DNA from: Oscillospiraceae bacterium
GTDB lineage: Bacteria; Bacillota; Clostridia; Oscillospirales; Acutalibacteraceae
Length of the DNA stretch: 35,710 nt
Direction: 5' to 3'
Assembly: GCA_902791335.1 (NCBI GenBank)
Contig: CADAVL010000004.1
Location: forward strand, 1 to 35,710
The notes under the pieces were generated by a model. That model searched no databases. It was not told where the DNA came from and saw only the letters and a program-made list of their open reading frames with translations. The stretch's first letter is position 1. Every line of letters begins with the position of its first letter. The translations under genes were made by a program, and so were the position numbers. Positions 15,237-22,168 of the stretch are shown here, piece by piece.

Positions 15237-16889
15237 TTGAATAACGATCAGAGGAACCCCAAAGAAAATCACAACAACGGACAACTGGAGCTGAATCCGA
15301 ATTTTTCGGACAGGCCGCAGGATAACCGCAAAAAAAAGAAGACCCTTATCACGGTTGGCGCGCTTACTTTGGCGGCTTTTATGGTGGTGGGCAGCTTTTT
15401 TGCGGGAAATATTCTTCACCCAGACTATGCGGCGTCTTCCAGTGCAAAGAGTACCGCTTCAAAGGAAATTTCCGAGGCTTCGAGCGACGATACCGGCAGC
15501 AAAAGCGCCCAAAACGACAACATTTTGCGTTTAAATGCCGACACTGCGCCCTGGTTTTCTGTGGATGGCACCGGCATTCTCCGCTTTAACGGCACGCTTT
15601 TTGACGGCGAAGTGCTGGAAATTCCGCGCGTGTTTGAGGGCGTGAGCGTAACAACACTGTCCGGATTTTCTTTCAGCCAGAAGAATAAAACCGTAACCGA
15701 GGTAAAAATCCCCGAAGGCGTACGCACCATTGAAACTGACGCTTTTAAAAATTTCACCGCGCTTCAAAAGGTCAGCTTTCCGTCCTCTGTGGTCCGCATT
15801 AAGGGCGAAGCCTTTCACAACACGCCGTGGTACAAATCCCTAAAGGACGAATTCACGGTCGTGGGCGGCGGCGTGCTGGTGAAATACAGCGGCACAGATG
15901 AGCGCGCAAGCGTACCGGGCACGGTTTATTATATTGATTGCGCGGCGTTTATGGGCAACGAAACGCTCAAAAGGATCAGCATTCCGAAAAACGTGGTCTA
16001 TATCGGCGAAAAAGCGTTTATGAATACGGCAGCCACGGAGGTGGATATTCCCGTCAGTGTAAGCTTTATTGAAAACGACGCCTTTGAAAACAGCGCCTGG
16101 TTGAACGACAAAACCGATGATTTCTTAATAGTGGGGGACGGCTGCGTGCTGACCTACAAGGCCGAAAACGGCGTGATTGATCCGCCGGAGAATGCACGAA
16201 TGCTCAGCGGCCTGAACTTTGGGAAATCCGGCGAGGGGCTTACCTTAAAGATTGGCAAAAATGTCTTAAAAATTGCCGATCTCGAAAAGCTTGGCGAAGT
16301 ATCGGCTTTTGAGGTTGACGACAAAAATCCGGCCTTTAAAGCGGTGGACGGCGTGCTTTGCAGCTATAATGGGGACGTGATCTACCGCTATCCGATCTAT
16401 CGCGAGGGCGACAGCTACTCCGTACCGAAAAGCGTCAGCGAGATCAGCAACCGCTCTTTTATGAATGCAAAAATCCAGGAGATTCAAATGGAGGGTGCGG
16501 TGCAAAAAATCGGAAACCATGCTTTTTCCGGCTGCACAAAGCTTACAAGTATTCCGCTTATGAAAAGCGTTGCTACGCTTGGACGCAATGTTTTTGAAAA
16601 CTGTCGCAGTTTAGAGAGCGTCACGCTGCCGAAAAGTATTACCACCGTGCCGGTAGCGGCTTTTTCAGGCTGCAAAAATCTTTTGTCTGTAACGCTCAGC
16701 GAGAAGACTCGCGTGATTTCCGACGAGGCGTTCAAAAACTGCCCGAAGCTTGAAACGCTCTATCTGCCCGACCGCGTGCGCTTTGTGTCGGTCACGGCGT
16801 TTCAAAAGAGCAACGTACAGCTGGAATTGGACCCCGAAAATCCGTATGTAACGCTGGAAAACAATCAGGTTGTAGCAAAAAAGCAGTAA
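15237..16889 (+). CDS. Membrane-anchored BspA-type leucine-rich repeat protein
   Basis: A 550-residue protein with a polar, Asn/Lys-rich cytoplasmic N-terminus and one membrane segment (about 36-60). A Ser/Ala-rich linker (61-105) precedes a long array of BspA/LRR_5 repeats to the C-terminus. Typical repeat phrases are VTEVKIPEGVRTIETDAFKN, LKRISIPKNVVYIGEKAF and LESVTLPKSITTVPVAAFSG. This places the repeats outside the cell as a type II membrane protein. The family mediates surface binding in several gut and oral bacteria; the ligand here is unknown. The start is TTG at 15237 behind GGAGTGA. It is a single-gene unit driven by a consensus promoter. No sortase or dockerin signal is seen. Confidence 0.87.
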   Translation: MNNDQRNPKENHNNGQLELNPNFSDRPQDNRKKKKTLITVGALTLAAFMVVGSFFAGNILHPDYAASSSAKSTASKEISEASSDDTGSKSAQNDNILRLNADTAPWFSVDGTGILRFNGTLFDGEVLEIPRVFEGVSVTTLSGFSFSQKNKTVTEVKIPEGVRTIETDAFKNFTALQKVSFPSSVVRIKGEAFHNTPWYKSLKDEFTVVGGGVLVKYSGTDERASVPGTVYYIDCAAFMGNETLKRISIPKNVVYIGEKAFMNTAATEVDIPVSVSFIENDAFENSAWLNDKTDDFLIVGDGCVLTYKAENGVIDPPENARMLSGLNFGKSGEGLTLKIGKNVLKIADLEKLGEVSAFEVDDKNPAFKAVDGVLCSYNGDVIYRYPIYREGDSYSVPKSVSEISNRSFMNAKIQEIQMEGAVQKIGNHAFSGCTKLTSIPLMKSVATLGRNVFENCRSLESVTLPKSITTVPVAAFSGCKNLLSVTLSEKTRVISDEAFKNCPKLETLYLPDRVRFVSVTAFQKSNVQLELDPENPYVTLENNQVVAKKQ

Positions 16890-17360
16890 GCTGGCGGTCG
16901 CGGCAAAAAAGCGGTAAAACGGCGGTCGCAGGTCAGCTTTTAACCCGTGAGAAGCCGGTTTCAGGACCGACAAGCGCCGAACGCGCTGCGAAAGATTTTT
17001 TGAAAAAAGGAAAGAGCAGGCGGCAAAACGGTGAACGAAGGCCCCCTAAAAAAACGGCTTTCGGCTTTTGAAACAGCAAAAAAAAATAGGCGCTATATAT
17101 TATATAGGTAGGCGGCAGCGGCTTTTTGATCGTTGCCGCCTTAATTTACTGCTTTTTCACGGCCGGTAAATTTTTTACCGCGGCGTTGGCTTGTTTGTGT
17201 TGTCCTGCTTGTGCTGCCGCCGAAAATGCCGCTGAGGGCGGAAGGACAACCCGAAAATGCTGCCGAGGGCGAAAGGGCGCTCCAAAAAAATCCGTCGAAC
17301 CGTCCGGCTGCAAATTACCCTAAAACGGCAGCGATCGGGGTTTTGTCTGCTTTTCGTTAC
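16890..17360. other. Intergenic region after the leucine-rich repeat gene
   Basis: No convincing gene. A hairpin with arms AGGCGGCAGCG and CGTTGCCGCCT (about 17110-17145), followed by TTAATTT, may end transcription of the upstream gene. Near 17219-17275 there is a degenerate direct repeat of the CGAAAATGCCGCTGAGGGCG type (second copy CGAAAATGCTGCCGAGGGCG). Element G starts at 17361. Confidence 0.45.
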
Positions 17361-17540
17361 GCGCTTTTTGCGCCACCGCCCGAAAATTCTTTTCGGGCGG
17401 CGGCAAAGCCCCCCTTTTAGTTTTTTTAACCCTCTTTGGAAGTTTAATGCTCTCCGAAGACATCCTACTTTGCCGCAAAAGTGAGAAAGGGGGCTTTATC
17501 GCCTATAAAACGGATCGTTTTATAGGCGGCAAAAAAGCGC
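17361..17540. repeat. Four-way-junction element G
   Basis: Outer stem GCGCTTTTTGC (17361-17371) with 17529-17540. Hairpin 1 at 17372-17404 has arms starting GCCACCGCCCGAAAA and a TTC loop. Hairpin 2 (17405-17497) closes with AAAGCCCCC..GGGGGCTTT and holds a large AT-rich loop. Hairpin 3 is a perfect 13-bp stem, CGCCTATAAAACG, with a GAT loop (17500-17528). Junction bases are almost all paired. It lies between the convergent leucine-rich repeat and XRE genes. Confidence 0.85.
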
Positions 17541-17545
17541 ACAAG

Positions 17546-17690
17546 CGGCAGTGCTGAAGCCAAACAGAGATCATCGGCAGCGCTGCAATCAAGGCAAAAA
17601 CCGATAGCGCTGAAACATAGGTCGATCGACAGCTGTGCGATCAAGCAAAGAAACCGGCAGCCGGCCCATTGCCGCAAAGAAGAACCGACA
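17546..17690. repeat. Degenerate tandem repeats of about 25-31 bp
   Basis: Five diverged units start CGGCAGTGCTGAAG, CGGCAGCGCTGCAA, CGATAGCGCTGAAA, CGACAGCTGTGCGA and CGGCAGCCGG, directly beyond element G. Identity between units is modest; function unknown. Confidence 0.4.
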
Positions 17691-17720
17691 ACCAAAGCCC
17701 TTGGTCGTCGGTTCTTGATT
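17681..17720 (-). terminator. Terminator between element G and the XRE gene
   Basis: AGAACCGACAACC (17681-17693) pairs with GGTCGTCGGTTCT (17703-17715) with a one-base irregularity. It is followed by T-rich sequence on the plus side and TCTTTG on the minus side, so it may work in both directions. Confidence 0.6.
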
Positions 17721-17726
17721 TTATTT

Positions 17727-18038
17727 CTATTTTGCGTTCAGCCGTTCGGCGGTGGCAATCAGCACCTTTAAATCGGCGTCGTCCATGGTTTTTGTAAGCT
17801 GATAAAGCTTTTGCACAAGCTGTGGGTCTTGCACTTCCGTATCAAAGAATTCTTTTGGCGTTACACCAAGATATTCGCAAATATAAAGAAACTCATTTAA
17901 AGACGGAACGGCTCTTCCGGAAGAAATGCTTTGCATATAGCTTTTGCTGTGACCCAAATCGGTACTCATTCGATATTCGGAAACATTTTTCTTTGTTCTA
18001 AGTGCTGAAATACGCTCCCTGATAAACTCAATATCCAC
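17727..18038 (-). CDS. XRE-type helix-turn-helix transcriptional regulator
   Basis: A 103-residue protein with an N-terminal XRE/HTH_3 domain. IRERISALRTKKNVSEYRMSTDLG leads into the recognition-helix region HSKSYMQSISSGRAVPSLNE, then YICEYLGVTPKEFFD. A helical C-terminal tail (VQKLYQLTKTMDDADLKVLI) follows. I prefer GTG at 18038 because AGAGGTGA sits 5 nt before it; an in-frame GTG at 18047 has almost no spacing to that Shine-Dalgarno. It is divergent from a SLOG-family gene, and the shared interval holds a perfect 10-bp inverted repeat over the promoter. This suggests that it controls itself and its neighbour. A vegetative -10 (TATAAT on the minus strand near 18058-18064) precedes it. Confidence 0.88.
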   Translation of the reverse strand: MDIEFIRERISALRTKKNVSEYRMSTDLGHSKSYMQSISSGRAVPSLNEFLYICEYLGVTPKEFFDTEVQDPQLVQKLYQLTKTMDDADLKVLIATAERLNAK

Positions 18039-18108
18039 GGTGTTCACCTCTTTGTTTATTATATGAAAATTTAATTGGTAACAATCACGATAAAATTACC
18101 TATTGTAG

Positions 18109-18166
18109 TTGATTATTACCGTTAAAATAAGTATAATGTTTAGTAAGTTGTTATTGTTAACGGTAA
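18109..18166 (+). promoter_or_regulatory. SLOG gene promoter with operator-like inverted repeat
   Basis: TTGATT (18109-18114), a 17-bp spacer and TATAAT (18132-18137). The perfect inverted repeat TTACCGTTAA (18116-18125) and TTAACGGTAA (18157-18166) has one arm in the spacer and the other downstream of the start point. The half-sites are about 41 bp apart centre to centre. This is a plausible target for the divergent XRE protein. Confidence 0.65.
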
Positions 18167-18180
18167 ATTGAGGTGTTAGA

Positions 18181-18660
18181 ATGCTAAATATATTTAGAGT
18201 TGCTTTTTTTGGGCACCGAAATCTCTATGATTTTATTAAGGTTGACGCGCACATCGATCCTATTATTGAACAGTTACTGAGTAGTAAAGAATATGTAGAA
18301 TTACTTGTTGGTCGAAACGGTGACTTTGATCAACTGGTTTCATCTGCTGTCCGCAGAGCAAAAAGAAAATATCGTGATGACAACAGTGCACTCGTTTTGG
18401 TTCTGCCATATTTAACAGCTGAATATCAAAATAATCAAGAAGCCTTTGAAAATTACTATGATGAGGTTGAAGTATGCCAAAGAGCCGGAAAAGCTCATTA
18501 TAAATCGGCTATTCTAATAAGGAATCACGATATGGTGGACCGAGCAGATTTGGTGGTTTGTTATATAGACCATCTTTCCGGAGGCGCTTACCAGGCAGTA
18601 AAATATGCAAAGGCTCAAAACAAACCGGTTATAAATATTTTTGATACAACAAGTGAATAA
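18181..18660 (+). CDS. SLOG-family (DUF1273-like) nucleotide-binding fold protein
   Basis: A 159-residue Rossmann-like protein. The features resemble the SLOG/DUF1273 group: an opening strand and loop VAFFGHRNL (about 7-15), LLVGRNGDFDQLVSSAVRRAK (a G-x-x-G-x-FD loop), and LVLPY around 73-77. A C-terminal block follows, MVDRADLVVCYIDHLSGGAYQAVKYA, then KPVINIFD. SLOG domains are proposed to bind nucleotide-derived ligands, and some act in defence or stress sensing. The ATG at 18181 follows TTGAGGTG. It is divergent from an XRE regulator with a shared operator-like repeat, and lies beside an AT-rich non-coding stretch. Family assignment is fairly good; the role is unknown. Confidence 0.82.
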   Translation: MLNIFRVAFFGHRNLYDFIKVDAHIDPIIEQLLSSKEYVELLVGRNGDFDQLVSSAVRRAKRKYRDDNSALVLVLPYLTAEYQNNQEAFENYYDEVEVCQRAGKAHYKSAILIRNHDMVDRADLVVCYIDHLSGGAYQAVKYAKAQNKPVINIFDTTSE

Positions 18661-19192
18661 ACTGCACCATTGGCTGAACAGTGGTATTTTAGCCACGCAC
18701 GCGCGGCACCGATTTTGCTTGTGAAAACCTCAAAAATTACATAAATTCCCCACTTTTGTCGAAAAATGGGGGACGATTTTACAAAATGTGGCCGGAAATT
18801 TCTTCAAAAATGGCATCTGTTCCCCACCGGACGGTTTTGGAATGGTTGCTTTCCATAAAAATATCCAACCGTTTACAGAAATTATGTATAAAATCACACA
18901 AATTTCCCACAATAAGGGCGAAAGCGAAATCGGCAAAAAAATTATTTTTTTAAGGCGCAACTATATATTGTGGTAATAAATATTAAAGACACAATATATT
19001 GAAATTTTGTGACAACACCACAAAAACAGGTACAAAATGATACCGATATTCACAAACTATCGTCAATTTGCACAACGTATTACAGAAAAATAACAAGTCC
19101 GACCCTAAAAATTACAGGCTTGTAACCTTTTCGCGCCGTTTAAAGCGATATTTTTTTGGCGAAATTGCTTAGAAAAAACCTTGAAATTTCGG
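18661..19192. other. AT-rich non-coding stretch after the SLOG gene
   Basis: About 530 bp whose composition is more AT-rich than its neighbours. Short inverted repeats include CCCCACTTTTG..AAAAATGGGG (about 18744-18770), ATATATTGTG with CACAATATAT (18963-18972 and 18990-18999), and TTTTGTG with CACAAAA near 19005-19025. Frames of 60-76 codons exist on both strands but lack Shine-Dalgarno sequences and any familiar domain. The stretch could be decayed foreign DNA acquired with the XRE-SLOG pair, or hold an unannotated RNA. Confidence 0.4.
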
Positions 19193-19221
19193 TTGACTAT
19201 TGCGTTTTGGGCTTTTATAAT
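19193..19221 (+). promoter_or_regulatory. Promoter of the G5/3D-domain protein gene
   Basis: TTGACT (19193-19198), a 17-bp spacer and TATAAT (19216-19221). The leader is about 140 nt with a GCGCGC hairpin near 19277-19300. I could not match it to a known riboswitch consensus. Confidence 0.75.
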
Positions 19222-19364
19222 CCTAACAGTGCCCCAAATTCCGACGGGCACGTGCTCATTATAAAACCGACAAAACCGCCGCGCTTTATCAGCGCGCAGG
19301 ATTTGAAAGTATCGCCGAATTTCGGTCGACTACCGTTTTGCCGGGTATAAAAAAGGAGAATTTC

Positions 19365-20411
19365 ATGTTTAAGACGATGTGCAGTCATATCGTTACTGCC
19401 ATGCACAGCCGCATGAAACTTTTGATTGCTTTCTTGTTGGTTGTCGGCACTGTATCGGTTTTTCCGGTTCAGTTTGTAAAGTCGGTTTCGATTCACGACG
19501 GCGCGAAAGAGGTAACGCTCTACACTTTCAACACAGACGCACAAAAGATACTTTCCTCCGCCGAGATCGCCGTGGAAGAAAGTGATAAGGTGGAAGTGAC
19601 CGGCGGCCAAGACAGCGATATGACCATTACCATTAGCCGCGCTTTTCCGGTTACCGTTACGGTGGGCGGAAAGTCGCAGGAAGTGAAACTTGCCGGCGGC
19701 ACGGTCGCCGACGCCATTGCAGCTACGGGATTTATTCCCGACCAGTACGACGAGATCAATTATTCTTTGGATCAACGCCTCAATGAGGGCATGAAGATTG
19801 ACGTTGTAAACGTGGATTATCAAACGTCGGTAACAGAGAAAACCATTGCGCATAAAACCGTGAAAAAGACCACCACAAAGCTGAAAGACGGCCAGAAAAA
19901 GGTTGTAAAGGCCGGCAGTGACGGAAAACGCGTGATCACCACCATTCATAAGCTGGTGAACGGCAAGGTGGTGGATGCCAGTGTTACCGAAGACACCGTA
20001 AAGCCGGTTACTGAGGAGGTTCTGGTGGGCGTTTCAGCAAAAAAGGCCAACCGCAAGGAATGGATGTCCGACTTAAAGCCCCAAAAGGAAATTTTACTTG
20101 ATAAAAACGGCGTTCCGGTGAACTACAAACGCAAAATGACCGGCAAGGCTTCGGCTTATTGCACCGGTACGACCTGTTCCACCGGCGTGCGCGTAAAGCA
20201 GGGCTATATTGCCGTTGACCCGAATATTATCCCCTACGGCACACAAATGTATATCCGCACCGCCGACGGCAGTTGGATTTATGGCTACGCCATTGCGGCC
20301 GACACCGGCGGATTTACCGCTTGGGGCAACACCATTGCCGATTTATATATGTATTCCTATGAAGACGCCGTGAACTTCGGCAGACGGAATATTGAGATCT
20401 ATATTCTGTAA
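19365..20411 (+). CDS. Secreted/anchored G5 and 3D domain protein (YabE/Rpf-like)
   Basis: A 348-residue cell-wall protein. It has an N-terminal membrane segment (about 17-38), ubiquitin-like DUF348 sequence (about 45-150) and a G5 domain (about 153-225, with KTIAHKTVKKTTTKLKDGQK). The C-terminal 3D domain (from about 255) has its three aspartates in VDPNIIPYGT, AADTGG and ADLYMYS. 3D domains are related to the MltA lytic transglycosylase fold. In Firmicutes such proteins (YabE, YocH type) act in peptidoglycan turnover or resuscitation. The ATG at 19365 follows AAAAGGAG; an earlier in-frame start has no Shine-Dalgarno. It is a single-gene unit with a strong promoter and a branched terminator. 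Confidence 0.92.
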   Translation: MFKTMCSHIVTAMHSRMKLLIAFLLVVGTVSVFPVQFVKSVSIHDGAKEVTLYTFNTDAQKILSSAEIAVEESDKVEVTGGQDSDMTITISRAFPVTVTVGGKSQEVKLAGGTVADAIAATGFIPDQYDEINYSLDQRLNEGMKIDVVNVDYQTSVTEKTIAHKTVKKTTTKLKDGQKKVVKAGSDGKRVITTIHKLVNGKVVDASVTEDTVKPVTEEVLVGVSAKKANRKEWMSDLKPQKEILLDKNGVPVNYKRKMTGKASAYCTGTTCSTGVRVKQGYIAVDPNIIPYGTQMYIRTADGSWIYGYAIAADTGGFTAWGNTIADLYMYSYEDAVNFGRRNIEIYIL

Positions 20412-20499
20412 TTCTTTACGAAGACGCGTGCGACGTTGAACTCGTGCTCGTGACAAGATGAAACGCGCCGCTTGAAAAAACCACAGACAAATTAAAATT

Positions 20500-20580
20500 C
20501 CCCCGAAGAAATTGCAAAAGCCAATGGTCGGCTTTTGCGCGGCCAAAAGGCCGACGGTGATTTCTTCGGGGGTTTTGTAT
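20500..20580 (+). terminator. Branched terminator with a three-way junction
   Basis: A perfect 13-bp outer stem CCCCCGAAGAAAT (20500-20512) with 20560-20572 is followed by TTTTGTATTGTTTTTT. Inside are two hairpins, GCAAAAGCC..GGCTTTTGC (20514-20538) and CGGCC-AAAA-GGCCG (about 20539-20553). Functionally it is the terminator of the 3D-domain gene. In shape it is a small relative of the four-way elements. Confidence 0.85.
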
Positions 20581-20765
20581 TGTTTTTTAAAAGCAGCATT
20601 TTATAATAAAGGGCAAGGCGACTTTTTGGGGCTTTCTTTTCGGTAAAAAACGGCGGTTTCGGTGCAAAGAAAGAGGATTCGCGCCGCAGAAAGAATTGGT
20701 AGATTTACGTCTGGGCTACAGCAAAGCGGTGGGTTCGAGCTTGAGCTATAGCAAAAATGTGGGTC

Positions 20766-20919
20766 CGCGCCCGCGCGCCGCCGACGGCCGCCTTTCGGCG
20801 GCCGTCGGCGGCAAAAGCCCCTTTTAAAAAGCTTCATTGAAAGCTGACAACCAAGGGAAAGGGGCTTTTCGCTGCAAAGTGAACGCCAAAGGCGTCCGCT
20901 TTGCAGCGGCGCGGGCGCG
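20766..20919. repeat. Four-way-junction element B
   Basis: Outer stem CGCGCCCGCGC (20766-20776) with 20909-20919. Hairpin 1 (20777-20812) is a 16-bp stem starting GCCGCCGACGG. Hairpin 2 (20813-20869) closes with AAAAGCCCC and GGGGCTTTT. Hairpin 3 (20870-20908) has an 18-bp arm starting CGCTGCAAAG with one G-U and one mismatch. The four helices abut exactly, with no unpaired base at the junction. It lies between the convergent 3D-protein and pduL genes. Confidence 0.88.
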
Positions 20920-21152
20920 AGAGAAACAGGGGGATGCGGCGCGGCGGGAACCATACTTTGCACATATTTTTTTAAAACCGCGGTGCGAGTTTGCAACACG
21001 GAAAAAGAGAATCTTTGGAACACTGCGATCTTGATTGTAAATACCGGACAGCCGGAGAACGGCGGTTTCAGGTCGGGCGTAGACCGGTATTTTATTCAAA
21101 TTTTTATTAGATAAAATAATAAAAATTATCGGTCGGCCTTCAGCCGGTGAGC

Positions 21153-21334
21153 GAAAGAACCCAGCCGAGATCAACCCGGAAGTTCTCCCTGCGCGCCGCG
21201 CGGTGTTTTTCCCTTTACAGGAAAACACCGCAGAAGTCCTCCCCCAAAACGCCAACGGCGTTTTGGGGGAGGACTTTCGCCGAAGGCGGCGGCGCGCAGG
21301 GAGAACTTTCGGGTTGATTGCGGCTGGGCTTTCA
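21153..21334. repeat. Four-way-junction element C
   Basis: The outer stem is about 45 bp with few irregularities. Its core is AACCCGGAAGTTCTCCCTGC followed by GCGCCGC (21173-21199), paired up to 21317, with an outer extension around CCCAGCCG. Enclosed are GCGGTGTTTTT..GAAAACACCGC, a perfect 20-bp hairpin starting AAGTCCTCCCCC with an AAC loop, and CGCC-GAA-GGCG. Read on the minus strand, the order matches the other elements (short GCCGCC-like hairpin, AAAG-led hairpin, third hairpin). It sits 230 bp from element B. Confidence 0.88.
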
Positions 21335-21360
21335 GATTTAATGTTTGCCTAAAAAAAGAA

Positions 21361-21399
21361 AGCCCGGACAGTAAAGCGTTTTGCTTTACTGTCCGGGTT
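21361..21399 (-). terminator. pduL terminator
   Basis: A 15-bp perfect stem CCCGGACAGTAAAGC (21363-21377) with 21383-21397 and a 5-nt loop. On the minus strand it is followed by TTCTTTTTTTAGG, so it ends leftward transcription from pduL. Confidence 0.88.
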
Positions 21400-21433
21400 T
21401 GTTTGACTTTTGTAGCTGATAGAGGAAGGAACT

Positions 21434-22006
21434 TTATTTTACAATCTCGCCCTGGCACTTGCCCGGAACGGCGGCGGCGTTGGCCTCGTCGGTGTCAATG
21501 TGCATGGCAAGCGCATAGTTTTCGGAAACGCGGATCACTACGTCGTCAAAGGTCAGCGCGCGGCCCTCGGTGGGCAGCTTTACGGAAACGATCTGGCCGT
21601 CTTTTACGCCGAATTTTTCTGCATCGGCCGGTGTCATGTGAATGTGACGCTTTGCGGCGATAACGCCCTCGGTCAACTCAATTTCGCCCTTAGGGCCAAC
21701 CAGCTTGCAAGCGCCGCTTGCGGCAACGTCTCCGGATTCACGGATCGGGGCGGTAACGCCGATGGAACGCGCATCGGTCAGCGAAAGCTCCACCTGCGTG
21801 GCTTTGCGGCAGGGGCCTAAGATCGAAACATTTTTGAGCTCTCTTTTGGGGCCGATAATATCCACTCTCTCCTCGCAGGCGAACTGGCCGGGCTGAGAAA
21901 GGTTCTTTTTCGGGGTCAGCTCGTAGCCTTTGCCGAACAGGATCTCCAGGTGTTCCTTGGTCACATGAATGTGACGGGCCGAAATTTCTACCAATACAGT
22001 ATCCAT
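21434..22006 (-). CDS. pduL: Phosphate propanoyl/acetyltransferase PduL
   Basis: Zinc-dependent phosphotransacylase that interconverts an acyl-CoA and an acyl phosphate. The 190-residue protein has both conserved histidine clusters: VEISARHIHVT (6-16) at the N-terminus and AAKRHIHMTPADAEKFGV in the second half. ILGPCRKATQVELS and ESGDVAASG are also present. No microcompartment genes or encapsulation peptide are visible. It is probably the housekeeping phosphotransacetylase that converts acetyl-CoA from PFOR into acetyl phosphate for acetate kinase; the PFOR gene is about 3 kb away. The ATG at 22006 follows AGAGGAA. It is a monocistronic unit with its own terminator. Confidence 0.94.
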   Translation of the reverse strand: MDTVLVEISARHIHVTKEHLEILFGKGYELTPKKNLSQPGQFACEERVDIIGPKRELKNVSILGPCRKATQVELSLTDARSIGVTAPIRESGDVAASGACKLVGPKGEIELTEGVIAAKRHIHMTPADAEKFGVKDGQIVSVKLPTEGRALTFDDVVIRVSENYALAMHIDTDEANAAAVPGKCQGEIVK

Positions 22007-22168
22007 TTTACATTCCTCTTTTTTTATAAATTTGTAATCGCGAAAGCGCGGCAGATGCGGTTAATTTTTTTAAAAGCGAACAAGCAAAAACTGCCCGGAA
22101 GTTTTTAAAAAAAGCGTTGTCTCTTTTGCGCGTTTTTCGGCGACTGTTGGTGAAAGTAGTTTAAAAAA

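Noticed and set aside
18730..18960. Small overlapping frames in the AT-rich stretch after the SLOG gene
   Set aside because: No Shine-Dalgarno, no domain, and frames on both strands are of similar length, as expected by chance.
19222..19364. c-di-AMP (ydaO-type) riboswitch before the 3D-domain protein
   Set aside because: Such riboswitches often precede cell-wall hydrolase genes, but the conserved core could not be recognised and the leader is short.
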